A DNA stretch of 64,000 bases from Rhodobacteraceae bacterium Alg231-30 (GTDB lineage: Bacteria > Pseudomonadota > Alphaproteobacteria > Rhodobacterales > Rhodobacteraceae): contig FREU01000001.1 of NCBI GenBank assembly GCA_900143615.1, positions 520,767 to 584,766 of the forward strand, read 5' to 3'. Below, in pieces: positions 26,490-34,849 of this stretch (the first letter of the stretch is position 1; every line of letters starts with the position of its first letter). A model generated the notes under the pieces. That model was not told where the DNA came from and searched no databases. It saw only the letters and a program-made list of their open reading frames with translations. The translations under genes were made by a program, and so were the position numbers.

Positions 26490-27328
26490 TCTGGCTTGTC
26501 TTGGCGGTCTCTTCATGGGTGATCGGGATGGTGTTGAATGTGTGGCTGTCGAAGCGACCCACAACGCGTTTCACATCGTTGGCGGTGCCTACTATTTTTG
26601 GTCTGACCTTGGTGATCATTTGGGAATGTGTGGTGCGCGGGTTTGAAATCAGCCCCGTTTTGCTCCCGCCTCCGTCCGCGATTGCGGTCCGTTTTGCGAC
26701 CTCGACGCCAATCCTGTGGCAGGATTTTGTGCAGACCGGTCTAAAGGGCGCGCTGTCGGGCTATATCATGGGCTGTGGCGCGGCGTTCTTGCTGGCCATT
26801 GTGATTGACCGCTTTCCGTTTTTGCAGCGCGGTCTGCTGCCAGTGGGCAATTTCGTGGCCGCACTGCCGATCATCGGCATGGCGCCAATTATGGTGATGT
26901 GGTTCGGGTTTGACTGGCAATCCAAAGCAGCTGTGGTGGTCATCATGGTGTTCTTCCCGATGTTGGTGAACACAGTGCAGGGATTGCAGGCGACAGATGC
27001 GATGCAGCGTGATTTGATGCGAACCTATGCGTCAACCTATATGCAGACATTGATCAAACTACGTCTGCCTGCGGCGATGCCATTTATCTTTAACGGCCTC
27101 AAAATTGCGACCACCTTAGCGCTGATCGGCGCCATTGTTGCCGAGTTTTTTGGCAGTCCGATCAAAGGCATGGGCTTTCGCATCTCAACTGAGGTCGGAC
27201 GCCTTGCGCTTGACATGGTCTGGGCCGAGATTGTCGTAGCCGCCATTGTGGGGTCGGCGTTTTATGGGAGTGTCGCGTTGCTGGAAAAATCAGTGACGTT
27301 TTGGCACCCGTCGCAGAGAAAAGGGTAA
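26486..27328 (+). CDS. ABC transporter permease, second subunit
   Basis: This 280-residue permease has an N-terminal helix pair, the family segment SPVLLPPPSAIAVRF and the EAA loop near YASTYMQTLIKLRLPAAMPFIF. Its start codon overlaps the stop of the first permease. Two different permease genes in one NMT1-type system recall the transporters annotated for hydroxymethylpyrimidine or other pyrimidines. It is followed 9 bp later by a DUF1993 gene. Confidence 0.92.
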   Translation: MIWLVLAVSSWVIGMVLNVWLSKRPTTRFTSLAVPTIFGLTLVIIWECVVRGFEISPVLLPPPSAIAVRFATSTPILWQDFVQTGLKGALSGYIMGCGAAFLLAIVIDRFPFLQRGLLPVGNFVAALPIIGMAPIMVMWFGFDWQSKAAVVVIMVFFPMLVNTVQGLQATDAMQRDLMRTYASTYMQTLIKLRLPAAMPFIFNGLKIATTLALIGAIVAEFFGSPIKGMGFRISTEVGRLALDMVWAEIVVAAIVGSAFYGSVALLEKSVTFWHPSQRKG

Positions 27329-27337
27329 GTCCAGAGC

Positions 27338-27859
27338 ATGCAGCACACAGCGATCTTTGACCAAATCGGGGTGTTTGAACGCTACCTTGGCCAGATCGCT
27401 GTGCTGACGCACAAAGCGTCTCCTCAGCAGTTAGAGGCGCGTTTGAGTGATGATGGTTTCAGTGCGCTTGAGCATTTTGCGATTGCGCAGGGCTATGTGT
27501 TACGCGCGCTGTGGCCGGTGATGGGACGTGAGCTGCCACACCTGGAGGATGTCACAGATGGCGCAAGCCTAACGGAGTGCGGCGCGGCGGTTTTGTCGTT
27601 GCTCAGTGGGCTGTCCGAAGCAGATTTTGCTGGACAGGAGAGCCGCGAAATCCGCCATGTGGCAGGGGAGGCGCAGCTGACGCAATCTGCCTCAGAGTTT
27701 TTTCATGAGTATGCAGGACCAAATTTCTTTTTCCATATGTCGCAAGGATACGCCATTCTGCGCAGCAAGGGTGCAGAGATCGGCAAAGGAGATTTTGACG
27801 GGTTTCACAGCTACCCCAAGGGGTTCAGCTTTGTCACAAGCGCCGCGGAGACGGTGTAG
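27338..27859 (+). CDS. DUF1993-family protein
   Basis: This 173-residue protein matches the DUF1993 pattern: an N-terminal FERYLGQIAVLTHKA helix and a C-terminal PNFFFHMSQGYAILRSKGAEIGKGDFDG segment. DUF1993 proteins are helical, DinB-like, and functionally uncharacterised. It is co-directional and tightly spaced between the second permease and the binding protein gene, so it is probably expressed with the transporter. No function is claimed. Confidence 0.8.
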   Translation: MQHTAIFDQIGVFERYLGQIAVLTHKASPQQLEARLSDDGFSALEHFAIAQGYVLRALWPVMGRELPHLEDVTDGASLTECGAAVLSLLSGLSEADFAGQESREIRHVAGEAQLTQSASEFFHEYAGPNFFFHMSQGYAILRSKGAEIGKGDFDGFHSYPKGFSFVTSAAETV

Positions 27860-27899
27860 AAAACAAACAAAAGCCAATACCAACAAGGAGTATAAGCAA

Positions 27900-28889
27900 A
27901 TGAAAACAATTATGAAAACAATCGGTGCGGCCGCATTGGGTCTCAGCGCCAGCATGGTGCAGGCGGCTGATGATGTGACGCTGCAACTGAAGTGGGTCAC
28001 GCAAGCCCAGTTCGCTGGCTACTATGTGGCGCAAGACAAAGGCTTTTACGGTGAAGAAGACCTGAACGTCACCATCAAACCCGGTGGTCCTGATATTGCC
28101 CCCGCCCAGGTGATCGCCGGTGGCGGTGCCGACGTGGTTTTGGATTGGATGCCTTCCGCTTTGGCGAGCCGTGAAAAAGGTTTGGCACTTGTGAATATCG
28201 CCCAGCCGTTCAAAAGCTCGGGCATGATGCTGACATGTCGCAAGGATGCTGGTGTGGAGAGCCCCGAAGATTTCGCCGGTAAAACGCTGGGTGTTTGGTT
28301 CTACGGCAACGAGTATCCATTCCTGAGCTGGATGAGCAAACTGGGGCTGGCGACAGATGGATCAGAGGGTGGAGTGACCGTTCTAAAGCAGGGCTTTAAC
28401 GTGGATCCAATCCTGCAAGGTCAGGCGGCCTGTGTGTCGACCATGACATATAACGAATACTGGCAGGTGATTGATGCGGGTCTGACACCAGATGATCTGG
28501 TGGTGTTCAAATACGAAGAGCAGGGCGTCGCCACATTGGAAGACGGCATGTATGTGCTGGAAGAAAACCTTGCTGATCCTGCCTTTGAAGACAAAATGGT
28601 GCGCTTTGTGCGTGCGTCTATGAAGGGCTGGAAGTGGGCTGAAGAAAACCCAGATGAAGCCGCCATGATTGTTCTGGATAACGACGCGTCCGGTGCACAG
28701 ACCGAAGAGCACCAGAAACGTATGATGGGCGAAATCGCCAAGCTGACCGCTGGTAGCAATGGCGCATTGGACCCAGCCGACTTTGACCGCACGGTTGAAA
28801 GCCTGATGTCAGGCGGTTCTGACCCTGTGATCACCAAAATGCCGGAAGGCGCGTGGACACATGCGATTTCAGACAAAGCTCTGAACTGA
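27900..28889 (+). CDS. ABC transporter substrate-binding protein, NMT1/THI5-like
   Basis: This 329-residue periplasmic binding protein has a 22-residue signal peptide ending VQA before ADDVTLQLKW. The QLKWVTQAQFAGYYVAQDKGFY opening is characteristic of the NMT1/THI5-like group that binds thiamine-pyrimidine precursors, riboflavin-like and related ring compounds. A uracil-like or other pyrimidine ligand is inferred from the neighbouring PreTA and dihydropyrimidinase genes. ATG 27900 has AAGGAG upstream; a longer in-frame reading would overlap the DUF1993 gene. A terminator follows. Confidence 0.92.
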   Translation: MKTIMKTIGAAALGLSASMVQAADDVTLQLKWVTQAQFAGYYVAQDKGFYGEEDLNVTIKPGGPDIAPAQVIAGGGADVVLDWMPSALASREKGLALVNIAQPFKSSGMMLTCRKDAGVESPEDFAGKTLGVWFYGNEYPFLSWMSKLGLATDGSEGGVTVLKQGFNVDPILQGQAACVSTMTYNEYWQVIDAGLTPDDLVVFKYEEQGVATLEDGMYVLEENLADPAFEDKMVRFVRASMKGWKWAEENPDEAAMIVLDNDASGAQTEEHQKRMMGEIAKLTAGSNGALDPADFDRTVESLMSGGSDPVITKMPEGAWTHAISDKALN

Positions 28890-28918
28890 TTGGGTTCATC
28901 TAAGATTTGATGTTACGG

Positions 28919-28948
28919 AAGGCCGGGGCAAACCTCGGCCTTTTGTTT
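28919..28948 (+). terminator. Rho-independent terminator after the transporter operon
   Basis: AAGGCCGGGG (28919-28928) pairs with CCTCGGCCTT (28933-28942) around a CAAA loop, with one G-T pair, followed by TTGTTT. It lies 30 bp after the binding-protein stop. Confidence 0.85.
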
Positions 28949-29027
28949 GCGTAAACCCTGAAAGGGTTCACATTGCAAAGGTCGTACATATATTAATTCC
29001 AAATGCGGAATGTGATGGAGCGTCGTC

Positions 29028-29459
29028 GTGAGTGGCAAGAAATTAACCTGTTTTGACTGTGGCCAGCTGAATCGTGTGCCGTTTGATAAGCTGTCGGCGA
29101 AACCTAAATGCGGCACTTGCGGCGCGCTTTTGGTGGGCGGCAAAGTGACCGACGTCGATTTGGCGACGCTGGAAAAGGCAATGCGCAATGATGATTTGCC
29201 AATCGTGGTCGATTTTTGGGCGCCGTGGTGTGGTCCGTGCCGTCAAATGGCTCCGCAGTTTCAGGCCGCGTCAGATATCCTTGCGGGGCAGACGCGGTTG
29301 GTGAAGCTCAATACCGAGGCGCATCCCAATGCGGGGGCGAAATATCGCATCAAGGGAATTCCGACGATGGCGGCCTTTGCGAACGGCAAAGAGCGCGACC
29401 GACATTCAGGGGTTACCCCCACCGCGGCGATCATAAAATGGGTCAAGACGAGCGTCTGA
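29028..29459 (+). CDS. trxC: Thioredoxin 2
   Basis: This 143-residue cytoplasmic thioredoxin has the extra N-terminal zinc module of TrxC (C8-x2-C11 and C28-x2-C31) followed by a thioredoxin fold with active site WCGPC (67-71) and the cis-Pro segment KGIPTMAAF. TrxC reduces protein disulfides and is typically linked to oxidative stress. The start is GTG 29028; no better ATG precedes the zinc module. Its last 17 bp overlap the convergent flavoprotein gene. Confidence 0.94.
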   Translation: MSGKKLTCFDCGQLNRVPFDKLSAKPKCGTCGALLVGGKVTDVDLATLEKAMRNDDLPIVVDFWAPWCGPCRQMAPQFQAASDILAGQTRLVKLNTEAHPNAGAKYRIKGIPTMAAFANGKERDRHSGVTPTAAIIKWVKTSV

Positions 29460-30600
29460 ACCCGTTCAAAATATAGCGCGGCAGACGCGTCAGGACCGAG
29501 CGCGCCAATTCGGGGTATTCCATCTCTCCTGCCAACAGGCGCATGTACATCATACGCACGGTGCCAGAGCGGCGGAAGGTTTGGATAAAGGCTTGCTGCC
29601 AACGCGCAGAAAACACAATACGGCGTAGAGCGCGGGCAATGCGCAAGTTGCGGTGCATGTCTTTGAGGCCGGTTTGGTAGCGTTTGAGGGCTGTGTTCTC
29701 AGTCCCATCTTTTAGGGCTTCGCTGGCGGCTTGGGCTGCGATCTGACCGCTCTTCATGGCGAATGCGATACCTTCACCAGTGATCGGATCCACAAGTCCT
29801 GCAGCATCCCCTGCGAGCAAAATATGGCCCTGCCCGGGTGTGCGGCGGAAGTCGCCAAAAGGCAGGTAGTGACCTTTGAATTTTATCTCGGAAGGTTTCA
29901 TTCCCAACGTTTTAAGGTAGGTCGAGAAGTGGCTCTTCATGTCGGAATTGCGTGCATGTACTCCGCCGATGCCCACGGTTGTTGAATGCTGTTTGGGAAA
30001 GCTCCAACCATAGCCCCAATCTGCTGCGGCAAAATCGATGCGTAAAGGCAAAGCTTGGGGGGGCAAAGTGGTTTCGGGGACTTCGATCTCAAGACCAAAG
30101 CCAATGGTTGTGGGGTCAAACGCGGTGCCAAAGAGATGCCGTGCGACGATGGAATTCACCCCGTCCGCGCCGACTATAATTTTGGCACTTAGTGTTTCGC
30201 CGTCGCGAAAAGTAACCGTGTTATTTGATAGTTGAGAGATGGGACGCCCGGTGAAATCAACCGCTCCGGCGAAAATGGCGTGTCGGTACAACGTGTCGTC
30301 GAGATCAAGGCGCATCACCAGATGCAGGGGCGGGACACCTTGCAGTTTGGATAATTCTTGCCCGCCATAGAAGAAGCTGATGTCGCGGCGGGTCACGGCA
30401 CGCGACAGGTCAAAGTCCTGCCCGAAAATCTCGGTGTAATAGGCGCGGCTGCGTTCTGTAAAGAGCCCGCCGCAAAGCTTGTTGCGTGGAAATGTGGCCT
30501 TGTCGATCAAGGCCACCGAGTGACCCAGTTTGGCGGCCCAAGTTGCCGCCGCACTGCCCGCGGGTCCTGCGCCGATCACGATGATGTCAAACTGGCGCAT
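29443..30600 (-). CDS. FAD-dependent oxidoreductase, geranylgeranyl reductase family
   Basis: This 385-residue flavoprotein begins with the dinucleotide motif VIGAGPAGSAAATWAAKLG, has KLCGGLFTERS after the first strand-helix unit, VGADGVNSIVAR in the middle and HILLAGDAAGLVDPITGEGI near residue 280, the usual p-hydroxybenzoate-hydroxylase-type FAD sites. Family members reduce isoprenoid chains of chlorophyll or archaeal-type lipids. No bacteriochlorophyll genes are nearby, so the substrate is open. It is convergent with trxC, overlapping by 17 bp. Confidence 0.85.
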   Translation of the reverse strand: MRQFDIIVIGAGPAGSAAATWAAKLGHSVALIDKATFPRNKLCGGLFTERSRAYYTEIFGQDFDLSRAVTRRDISFFYGGQELSKLQGVPPLHLVMRLDLDDTLYRHAIFAGAVDFTGRPISQLSNNTVTFRDGETLSAKIIVGADGVNSIVARHLFGTAFDPTTIGFGLEIEVPETTLPPQALPLRIDFAAADWGYGWSFPKQHSTTVGIGGVHARNSDMKSHFSTYLKTLGMKPSEIKFKGHYLPFGDFRRTPGQGHILLAGDAAGLVDPITGEGIAFAMKSGQIAAQAASEALKDGTENTALKRYQTGLKDMHRNLRIARALRRIVFSARWQQAFIQTFRRSGTVRMMYMRLLAGEMEYPELARSVLTRLPRYILNGFRRSS

Positions 30601-30688
30601 CTGTGCCTTTCCTTGCTTAGGGGTTTCTACCAGCTTTCCACCACATGGCCAGAGGGTTACGTTAGGTTAGCCAGTGAAAGGATCCGCC

Positions 30689-31102
30689 ATGAGCCTCCCA
30701 GATGAAAAACGCCCCGAGGGCGAAGCAACCCTACGCGTGTCGGCCATGCCCAAGGATGTGAACATCAACGGCGATATTTTTGGCGGGTGGGTTCTCAGCC
30801 AGATGGATAGCGCCAGCGGCATCGTTGCCGGTCAGCGTGCCAAGGGGCGGGTTGCGACTGTTGCGGTGGACGCGATGAAATTCATACGTCCCGTGAAAGT
30901 CGGTAATATTCTATGCGTCTGGGCGTGGGTGGAACGGGTCGGGCGCAGCTCGATGGCGGTACGGATTGAAGCCTGGGCGTTTCGTCACCGTCGCGGGATT
31001 TACGAAAAAGTCACGGAAGCCGTGTTCACTTATGTCGCGATTGACGAGGACGGAGGGCCGCGGCCTGTGCCGTCTGAGGACACGCCTTGGCCGGGAATTT
31101 AA
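30689..31102 (+). CDS. Acyl-CoA thioesterase, YciA-type hotdog protein
   Basis: This 137-residue hotdog-fold thioesterase hydrolyses acyl-CoA. The segment NINGDIFGGWVLSQMDSASGIVA carries the conserved Asn-Gly-Asp and catalytic Asp region of the YciA/ACOT group, and AMKFIRPVKVGNIL is the usual following strand. ATG 30689 is preceded by AAAGGAT; an in-frame GTG 15 bp upstream is less likely. It is divergent from the flavoprotein gene. Confidence 0.88.
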   Translation: MSLPDEKRPEGEATLRVSAMPKDVNINGDIFGGWVLSQMDSASGIVAGQRAKGRVATVAVDAMKFIRPVKVGNILCVWAWVERVGRSSMAVRIEAWAFRHRRGIYEKVTEAVFTYVAIDEDGGPRPVPSEDTPWPGI

Positions 31103-31276
31103 GCGCCAAAATCGCTGTCTGTATCACGTCGGTATTGCGTCGGTATCACGACGGTGCGGTTTTGCGGCCATTTTAGCGGAATTCGGGCCTGCTCAATAGG
31201 GACGGAGGTCGGCGCAAAATCTTGTAAAATTTTGAAAGGGCACCGCCAAGACGGTGCCAAGACGGCGCTTGTGGCA

Positions 31277-31591
31277 CTAGCCTTCGACGCGGGCGCGCAG
31301 CTCTTCTGCTTCGCGGCGCGCATCGCGCAGACCTTCCATGGCTGCGGAGAGTTCAGCTTCGGTTTGAGTCAGCTGATTGGTTAGCTCGGCTTCCCGCTGT
31401 TGCAGGTAGGTAATCGCCTGATCGCGGGTTTCTTCGGCTTCGTGCAGCTCTTGGCCCATGCGCTCAAGCTCATCTACGTCCGCTTGGGCGACGCGGGTAA
31501 AGCGGTGGACCAGCCAATTGGCAAACCATCCCATGCAAAAGGCGACGAACAGGATGACCGCGATGGCAAAAATAAACTCAGTTCGTGTCAT
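31277..31591 (-). CDS. Small membrane-anchored coiled-coil protein
   Basis: This 104-residue protein has one N-terminal transmembrane helix (about residues 5-24, FIFAIAVILFVAFCMGWFAN) followed by a long, heptad-rich acidic/basic helix (about 35-104) that should form a coiled coil. No known family is recognised with certainty. ATG 31591 has GGGGAG about 9 nt upstream, inside the 3' end of the OmpA-type gene, which it overlaps by 14 bp; the two are probably translationally coupled. A scaffold or envelope-spacing role is only a guess. Confidence 0.8.
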   Translation of the reverse strand: MTRTEFIFAIAVILFVAFCMGWFANWLVHRFTRVAQADVDELERMGQELHEAEETRDQAITYLQQREAELTNQLTQTEAELSAAMEGLRDARREAEELRARVEG

Positions 31592-33824
31592 TGGTCGTGT
31601 TCTCCCCGCCATCTTCAGCTGTGGTGTCTACTGCTGCGGCGTCTTCGGTTGGCGTCTCAGGTTGTGTGTCTTGGGCGGGTTCTGTGGTCGTGGTGGCTTC
31701 GGCATCATCAGATGCGTCTGCTGGGGCTTCGTCTGAGGAAGGTTCGGCCTCTGCGTCAGCTGTTTCAGTCTCACCGGATTCGGCTGGTGCCTGCTCTGAA
31801 GTCTGTTGCTCTGTCTCTCCATTGGCGTCAGCAGAATTGGCATCTTGTGCTTCAGGTGCCTCTGTGGGGGCGTCCTCAGCCTCAGCCTCAGCCTCAGCCT
31901 CAGCCTCAGCCTCAGTATCAGCTCCGCCTTCGGATGTGGCTTCCGCCTCATCCGCAGCTGCTTCACCCTCTGAGCTGGCCTCGTGGCCTTCGGTCGCCGC
32001 CTCGTCCTCAGTTTCCGGTTCCACCAAAACAAATTCGATCCGGCGATTGGCTTCGCGGCCTTCGGCGGTGTCGTTGTCAGCGATGGGCATGCTTTCACCA
32101 TAGCCTTGCGCGGTGAAACCCGACGTGAGAATGCGGCGGTCCTGAAGGGCATTGAGCACCGATTGGGCGCGGGTTTGGCTGAGCGCGAGGTTCATGGACT
32201 CGCGACCCTGACTGTCAGTGTGGCCTTGAATTTCCAGAGACAGGTCCGGACATTCGTTCAGATGCGCGGCAATTTCATTGATGGTTTTCGCAGCGCTCTC
32301 GTCAAGGTCGCCGGACCCCGGCTCGAAGGCGATTTTCTGGTCTTTTAGGACGCTACGGATATTGGCGACGCATTCTTCCGGTGTGGGGAGTGCTGCCAAC
32401 GGGTCAAGTTCTTCCAAATAGGTGACATCGATTGAGAACTGATCTGTCGGAGAGAGCTTTTCAGCCAAGATCAGCGCGATGGTCGCATTGGCGTCGGGAT
32501 TTCCGGTGCGGCCCATGACTGTCACGCTGTCCAAGGTGACCGAAAGCGTGCCGTTGTGCAGGAGTGAGAGCGCATCCATGCCTGCCATTACGCGAAACGG
32601 CCAACTGACCGGCAGGTTTTCATCGAGTCGAGCGGCCATATAGATTTGGTCGCTGCCAAAGCGCGCCTTGGCATAGCTGTGGGTGGTTTCACGCGAAATC
32701 TCGTTGGCGAGGCGGCCACGCAGTTGCACCAAGCCTTCGGGGCTGAGTGTGGCGGTGAACTCCGGCGCAACGGTGATGAGGTTGTCATCGTCCTGCTTGG
32801 GCAGTTCGGAATGCAGCGCAAAGATATCGGGCAGATTGCCTTCGAGCTCTCCAATGACGCGGTCAAACACGACCTGTTCGGTGCCCATCGCAGCTGTCAG
32901 TGTTATGTCGGCATCCGAGAAGGTCACAGTGCCGCCACCAATGTCCGCGAGACCGGCGATGGCGCGCTCGACGGCGCGGCCCCATGTTGGTGTCGGGACA
33001 CCCAAACCAATTTTACAATCCGACATTCCTGTCATGCCTGCGCTGCGGGCTGCGGTCAGAATGCGTGTGCGCGCGGCGTCGCTGTCTGCGGAGCAGGCAT
33101 CAAAACGTGCGCTTTCCTCATCAATCACAAAGCGCAGTGTAAATGGCGTAATCACAGGGCGGGGTGCGGAGATGTCCAGATTAACGACAACGTCGTTTGG
33201 AGCACGACGCAATAGGTCACTCTCAAGGCCGACGCGGCGTTCGGCACTATCTGTCATTGCAGTTATGGTGACTTCGCCTGCTTCGATCGAGATCTTTGAA
33301 CGGGGCAATTGGCGCAGAGCGGCCAGCGCATAGCGCGTGGCCTCGTCCCAGCCTGAGGGCGCGTCATACGCGGCGGCTTCCAGCAAATCGGTGACCATGT
33401 CCTCGCCGACCAGTTTGTGCAGGTTCGCCACGATGGTGTCGCGATTTGAACCTTCGGGAATAAGACCAATCAGGGATATGCCCGTGTCGTTGCGCAGGAT
33501 TTCAACCGAAAAGCGTGGAGGGGCGATGTCGGCTGTCGCTTCAATCAGCATGTTGTCGATCACACGGCTTGCATCAACAATACGTCCGGCGGCGGAAATC
33601 GCCTGAAAGCGCGCCGCTTCGGAGGGGGCGACGCCTGCCAGATAGACCTCTAGTCCTTCGGCATAGACTTCGGCCCAATCGAGGCCTTGCACGGTAAACT
33701 CGTGCTCAATGGAGGATTTAGAGCTCTCTTCGACGAGGTCGGCTGAGAAGCTTGCGGCCACCAATGACAGCAGGGCAGCTGTGGCAAAAGTGGAAAAGAC
33801 GATGAGCAGTGAAGAAAGGCGCAT
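31578..33824 (-). CDS. OmpA-family protein with BON-like repeats and a long acidic C-terminal tail
   Basis: This 748-residue envelope protein has an N-terminal signal/anchor segment, several BON-like segments (for example VYLAGVAPSEAARFQAIS near residue 60), and a peptidoglycan-binding OmpA domain with LSLEIQGHTDSQGRESMNLAL and TAQGYGESMPIADN-EGREANRRIEF. After FVLV the last 147 residues (602-748) are almost only E, A, D, T, S, G, P and Q. That tail includes seven GAGGCT (Glu-Ala) units in DNA. OmpA domains tether the outer membrane or an envelope protein to the cell wall. The downstream coiled-coil gene overlaps its stop. Confidence 0.87.
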   Translation of the reverse strand: MRLSSLLIVFSTFATAALLSLVAASFSADLVEESSKSSIEHEFTVQGLDWAEVYAEGLEVYLAGVAPSEAARFQAISAAGRIVDASRVIDNMLIEATADIAPPRFSVEILRNDTGISLIGLIPEGSNRDTIVANLHKLVGEDMVTDLLEAAAYDAPSGWDEATRYALAALRQLPRSKISIEAGEVTITAMTDSAERRVGLESDLLRRAPNDVVVNLDISAPRPVITPFTLRFVIDEESARFDACSADSDAARTRILTAARSAGMTGMSDCKIGLGVPTPTWGRAVERAIAGLADIGGGTVTFSDADITLTAAMGTEQVVFDRVIGELEGNLPDIFALHSELPKQDDDNLITVAPEFTATLSPEGLVQLRGRLANEISRETTHSYAKARFGSDQIYMAARLDENLPVSWPFRVMAGMDALSLLHNGTLSVTLDSVTVMGRTGNPDANATIALILAEKLSPTDQFSIDVTYLEELDPLAALPTPEECVANIRSVLKDQKIAFEPGSGDLDESAAKTINEIAAHLNECPDLSLEIQGHTDSQGRESMNLALSQTRAQSVLNALQDRRILTSGFTAQGYGESMPIADNDTAEGREANRRIEFVLVEPETEDEAATEGHEASSEGEAAADEAEATSEGGADTEAEAEAEAEAEAEDAPTEAPEAQDANSADANGETEQQTSEQAPAESGETETADAEAEPSSDEAPADASDDAEATTTTEPAQDTQPETPTEDAAAVDTTAEDGGENTTNDTN
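31874..31915. repeat. Hexanucleotide tandem repeat, seven CCTCAG units
   Basis: Seven perfect CCTCAG units lie inside the OmpA-type gene, encoding alternating Ala-Glu on the minus strand. The unit is a multiple of three, so copy changes would lengthen or shorten the tail without a frameshift. Confidence 0.9.
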
Positions 33825-33883
33825 TCATTCGATCAGTTTAGAGTGGGTGGCGGTGTGATACGATGCTTAAACGTCGCATGCAA

Positions 33884-34849
33884 TCACAGGAAAAAGGCGA
33901 TCGCAAAAAACAGCAGCGGAATAAGGCCGGTATCGCGGTTGGCGCGAAACAACATGAGTAGCCTTTCGGGGTCATCCGTTTTGAGCATTCGGAGCTGCCA
34001 TTGCATGTGCCAGCCCATAGCCAGTGGGCCCAACAGTGCTACGGCCAGAGACACGGGACCGCGATCCAAAGCGCTGAGGATCACGGCAAGCGCGAGCAGG
34101 CTGACGGTGGTGATCAAAAAGAATTGAAGCCACTGCGGGGTTTTTTCGGCAAATAAACGCGCGGTGGATTTCACACCAATCAATGCGTCGTCCTCGGTGT
34201 CTTGGTGGGCATAGATCGTGTCGTAGAACAAGGTCCAGCTGATTCCCGCGACATAGAGGACGATGGCTGGTGCGTTCAGCGTGCCTGTATGGGCGGTCCA
34301 GGCCAGCAGCGCGCCCCAGTTAAAGGCCAGACCCAGAAACACTTGGGGCCACCACGTAAAGCGTTTGGCAAAGGGGTAAACGGCGACAGGCAAGAGCGAC
34401 AGCACGCCCAACAAGATCGCGTTGCGGTTAAAAGTGAGCAGAATTGCAAAGGCGATCAGCGCCTGCAGGATCATCCAGACAGCGGCCTGTTTGGCGCTGA
34501 CTTGGCCTGAGGGGATTGGGCGTGATCGGGTGCGTTCGACCTGACCGTCAAACTCTCGATCAGTAATGTCGTTCCATGTGCAGCCTGCGCCGCGCATCAG
34601 AAAAGCCCCCAATGCACAGCCGATGAAAATCCACAAATCCTGCAGGCTGGCTTGGCCGTCCCACAATATCGCCAGTCCGAGCCCCATCCAGCAGGGCAAA
34701 AGCAGCAGCCATGTGCCAATCGGGCGGTCCGCGCGTGACAGGCGTAGGTAGGGGCGCGTCCAAGCTGGCGCGAGATGATCCACCCAATTGCCGCGCACGG
34801 CGTCTGAAACCTGATCCTGAGGCTCTGGCGTTGCGGGCGGAGTGGCCAT
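33884..34849 (-). CDS. ubiA: 4-hydroxybenzoate octaprenyltransferase
   Basis: This 321-residue integral-membrane prenyltransferase attaches the polyprenyl chain to 4-hydroxybenzoate in ubiquinone biosynthesis. The two Asp-rich motifs are visible as NDITDREFDGQVERTRSRPIPSG and DTIYAHQDTEDD, with about eight or nine hydrophobic helices. Start 34849 is preferred because GGGGAC lies 6 nt upstream; the longer reading to 34897 adds a short stretch without family resemblance. The start codon directly abuts that of the divergent rsmE gene. Confidence 0.93.
   Translation of the reverse strand: MATPPATPEPQDQVSDAVRGNWVDHLAPAWTRPYLRLSRADRPIGTWLLLLPCWMGLGLAILWDGQASLQDLWIFIGCALGAFLMRGAGCTWNDITDREFDGQVERTRSRPIPSGQVSAKQAAVWMILQALIAFAILLTFNRNAILLGVLSLLPVAVYPFAKRFTWWPQVFLGLAFNWGALLAWTAHTGTLNAPAIVLYVAGISWTLFYDTIYAHQDTEDDALIGVKSTARLFAEKTPQWLQFFLITTVSLLALAVILSALDRGPVSLAVALLGPLAMGWHMQWQLRMLKTDDPERLLMLFRANRDTGLIPLLFFAIAFFL

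Noticed and set aside
31874..31915. Possible CRISPR-like array
   Set aside because: The seven repeats are only 6 bp, contiguous and without spacers; it is a simple coding microsatellite.
31400..32116. 238-codon plus-strand ORF with PQPQPQ repeats
   Set aside because: It is the antisense reading of the hexanucleotide repeat and acidic tail of the OmpA-type gene; the low-complexity protein is an artefact.
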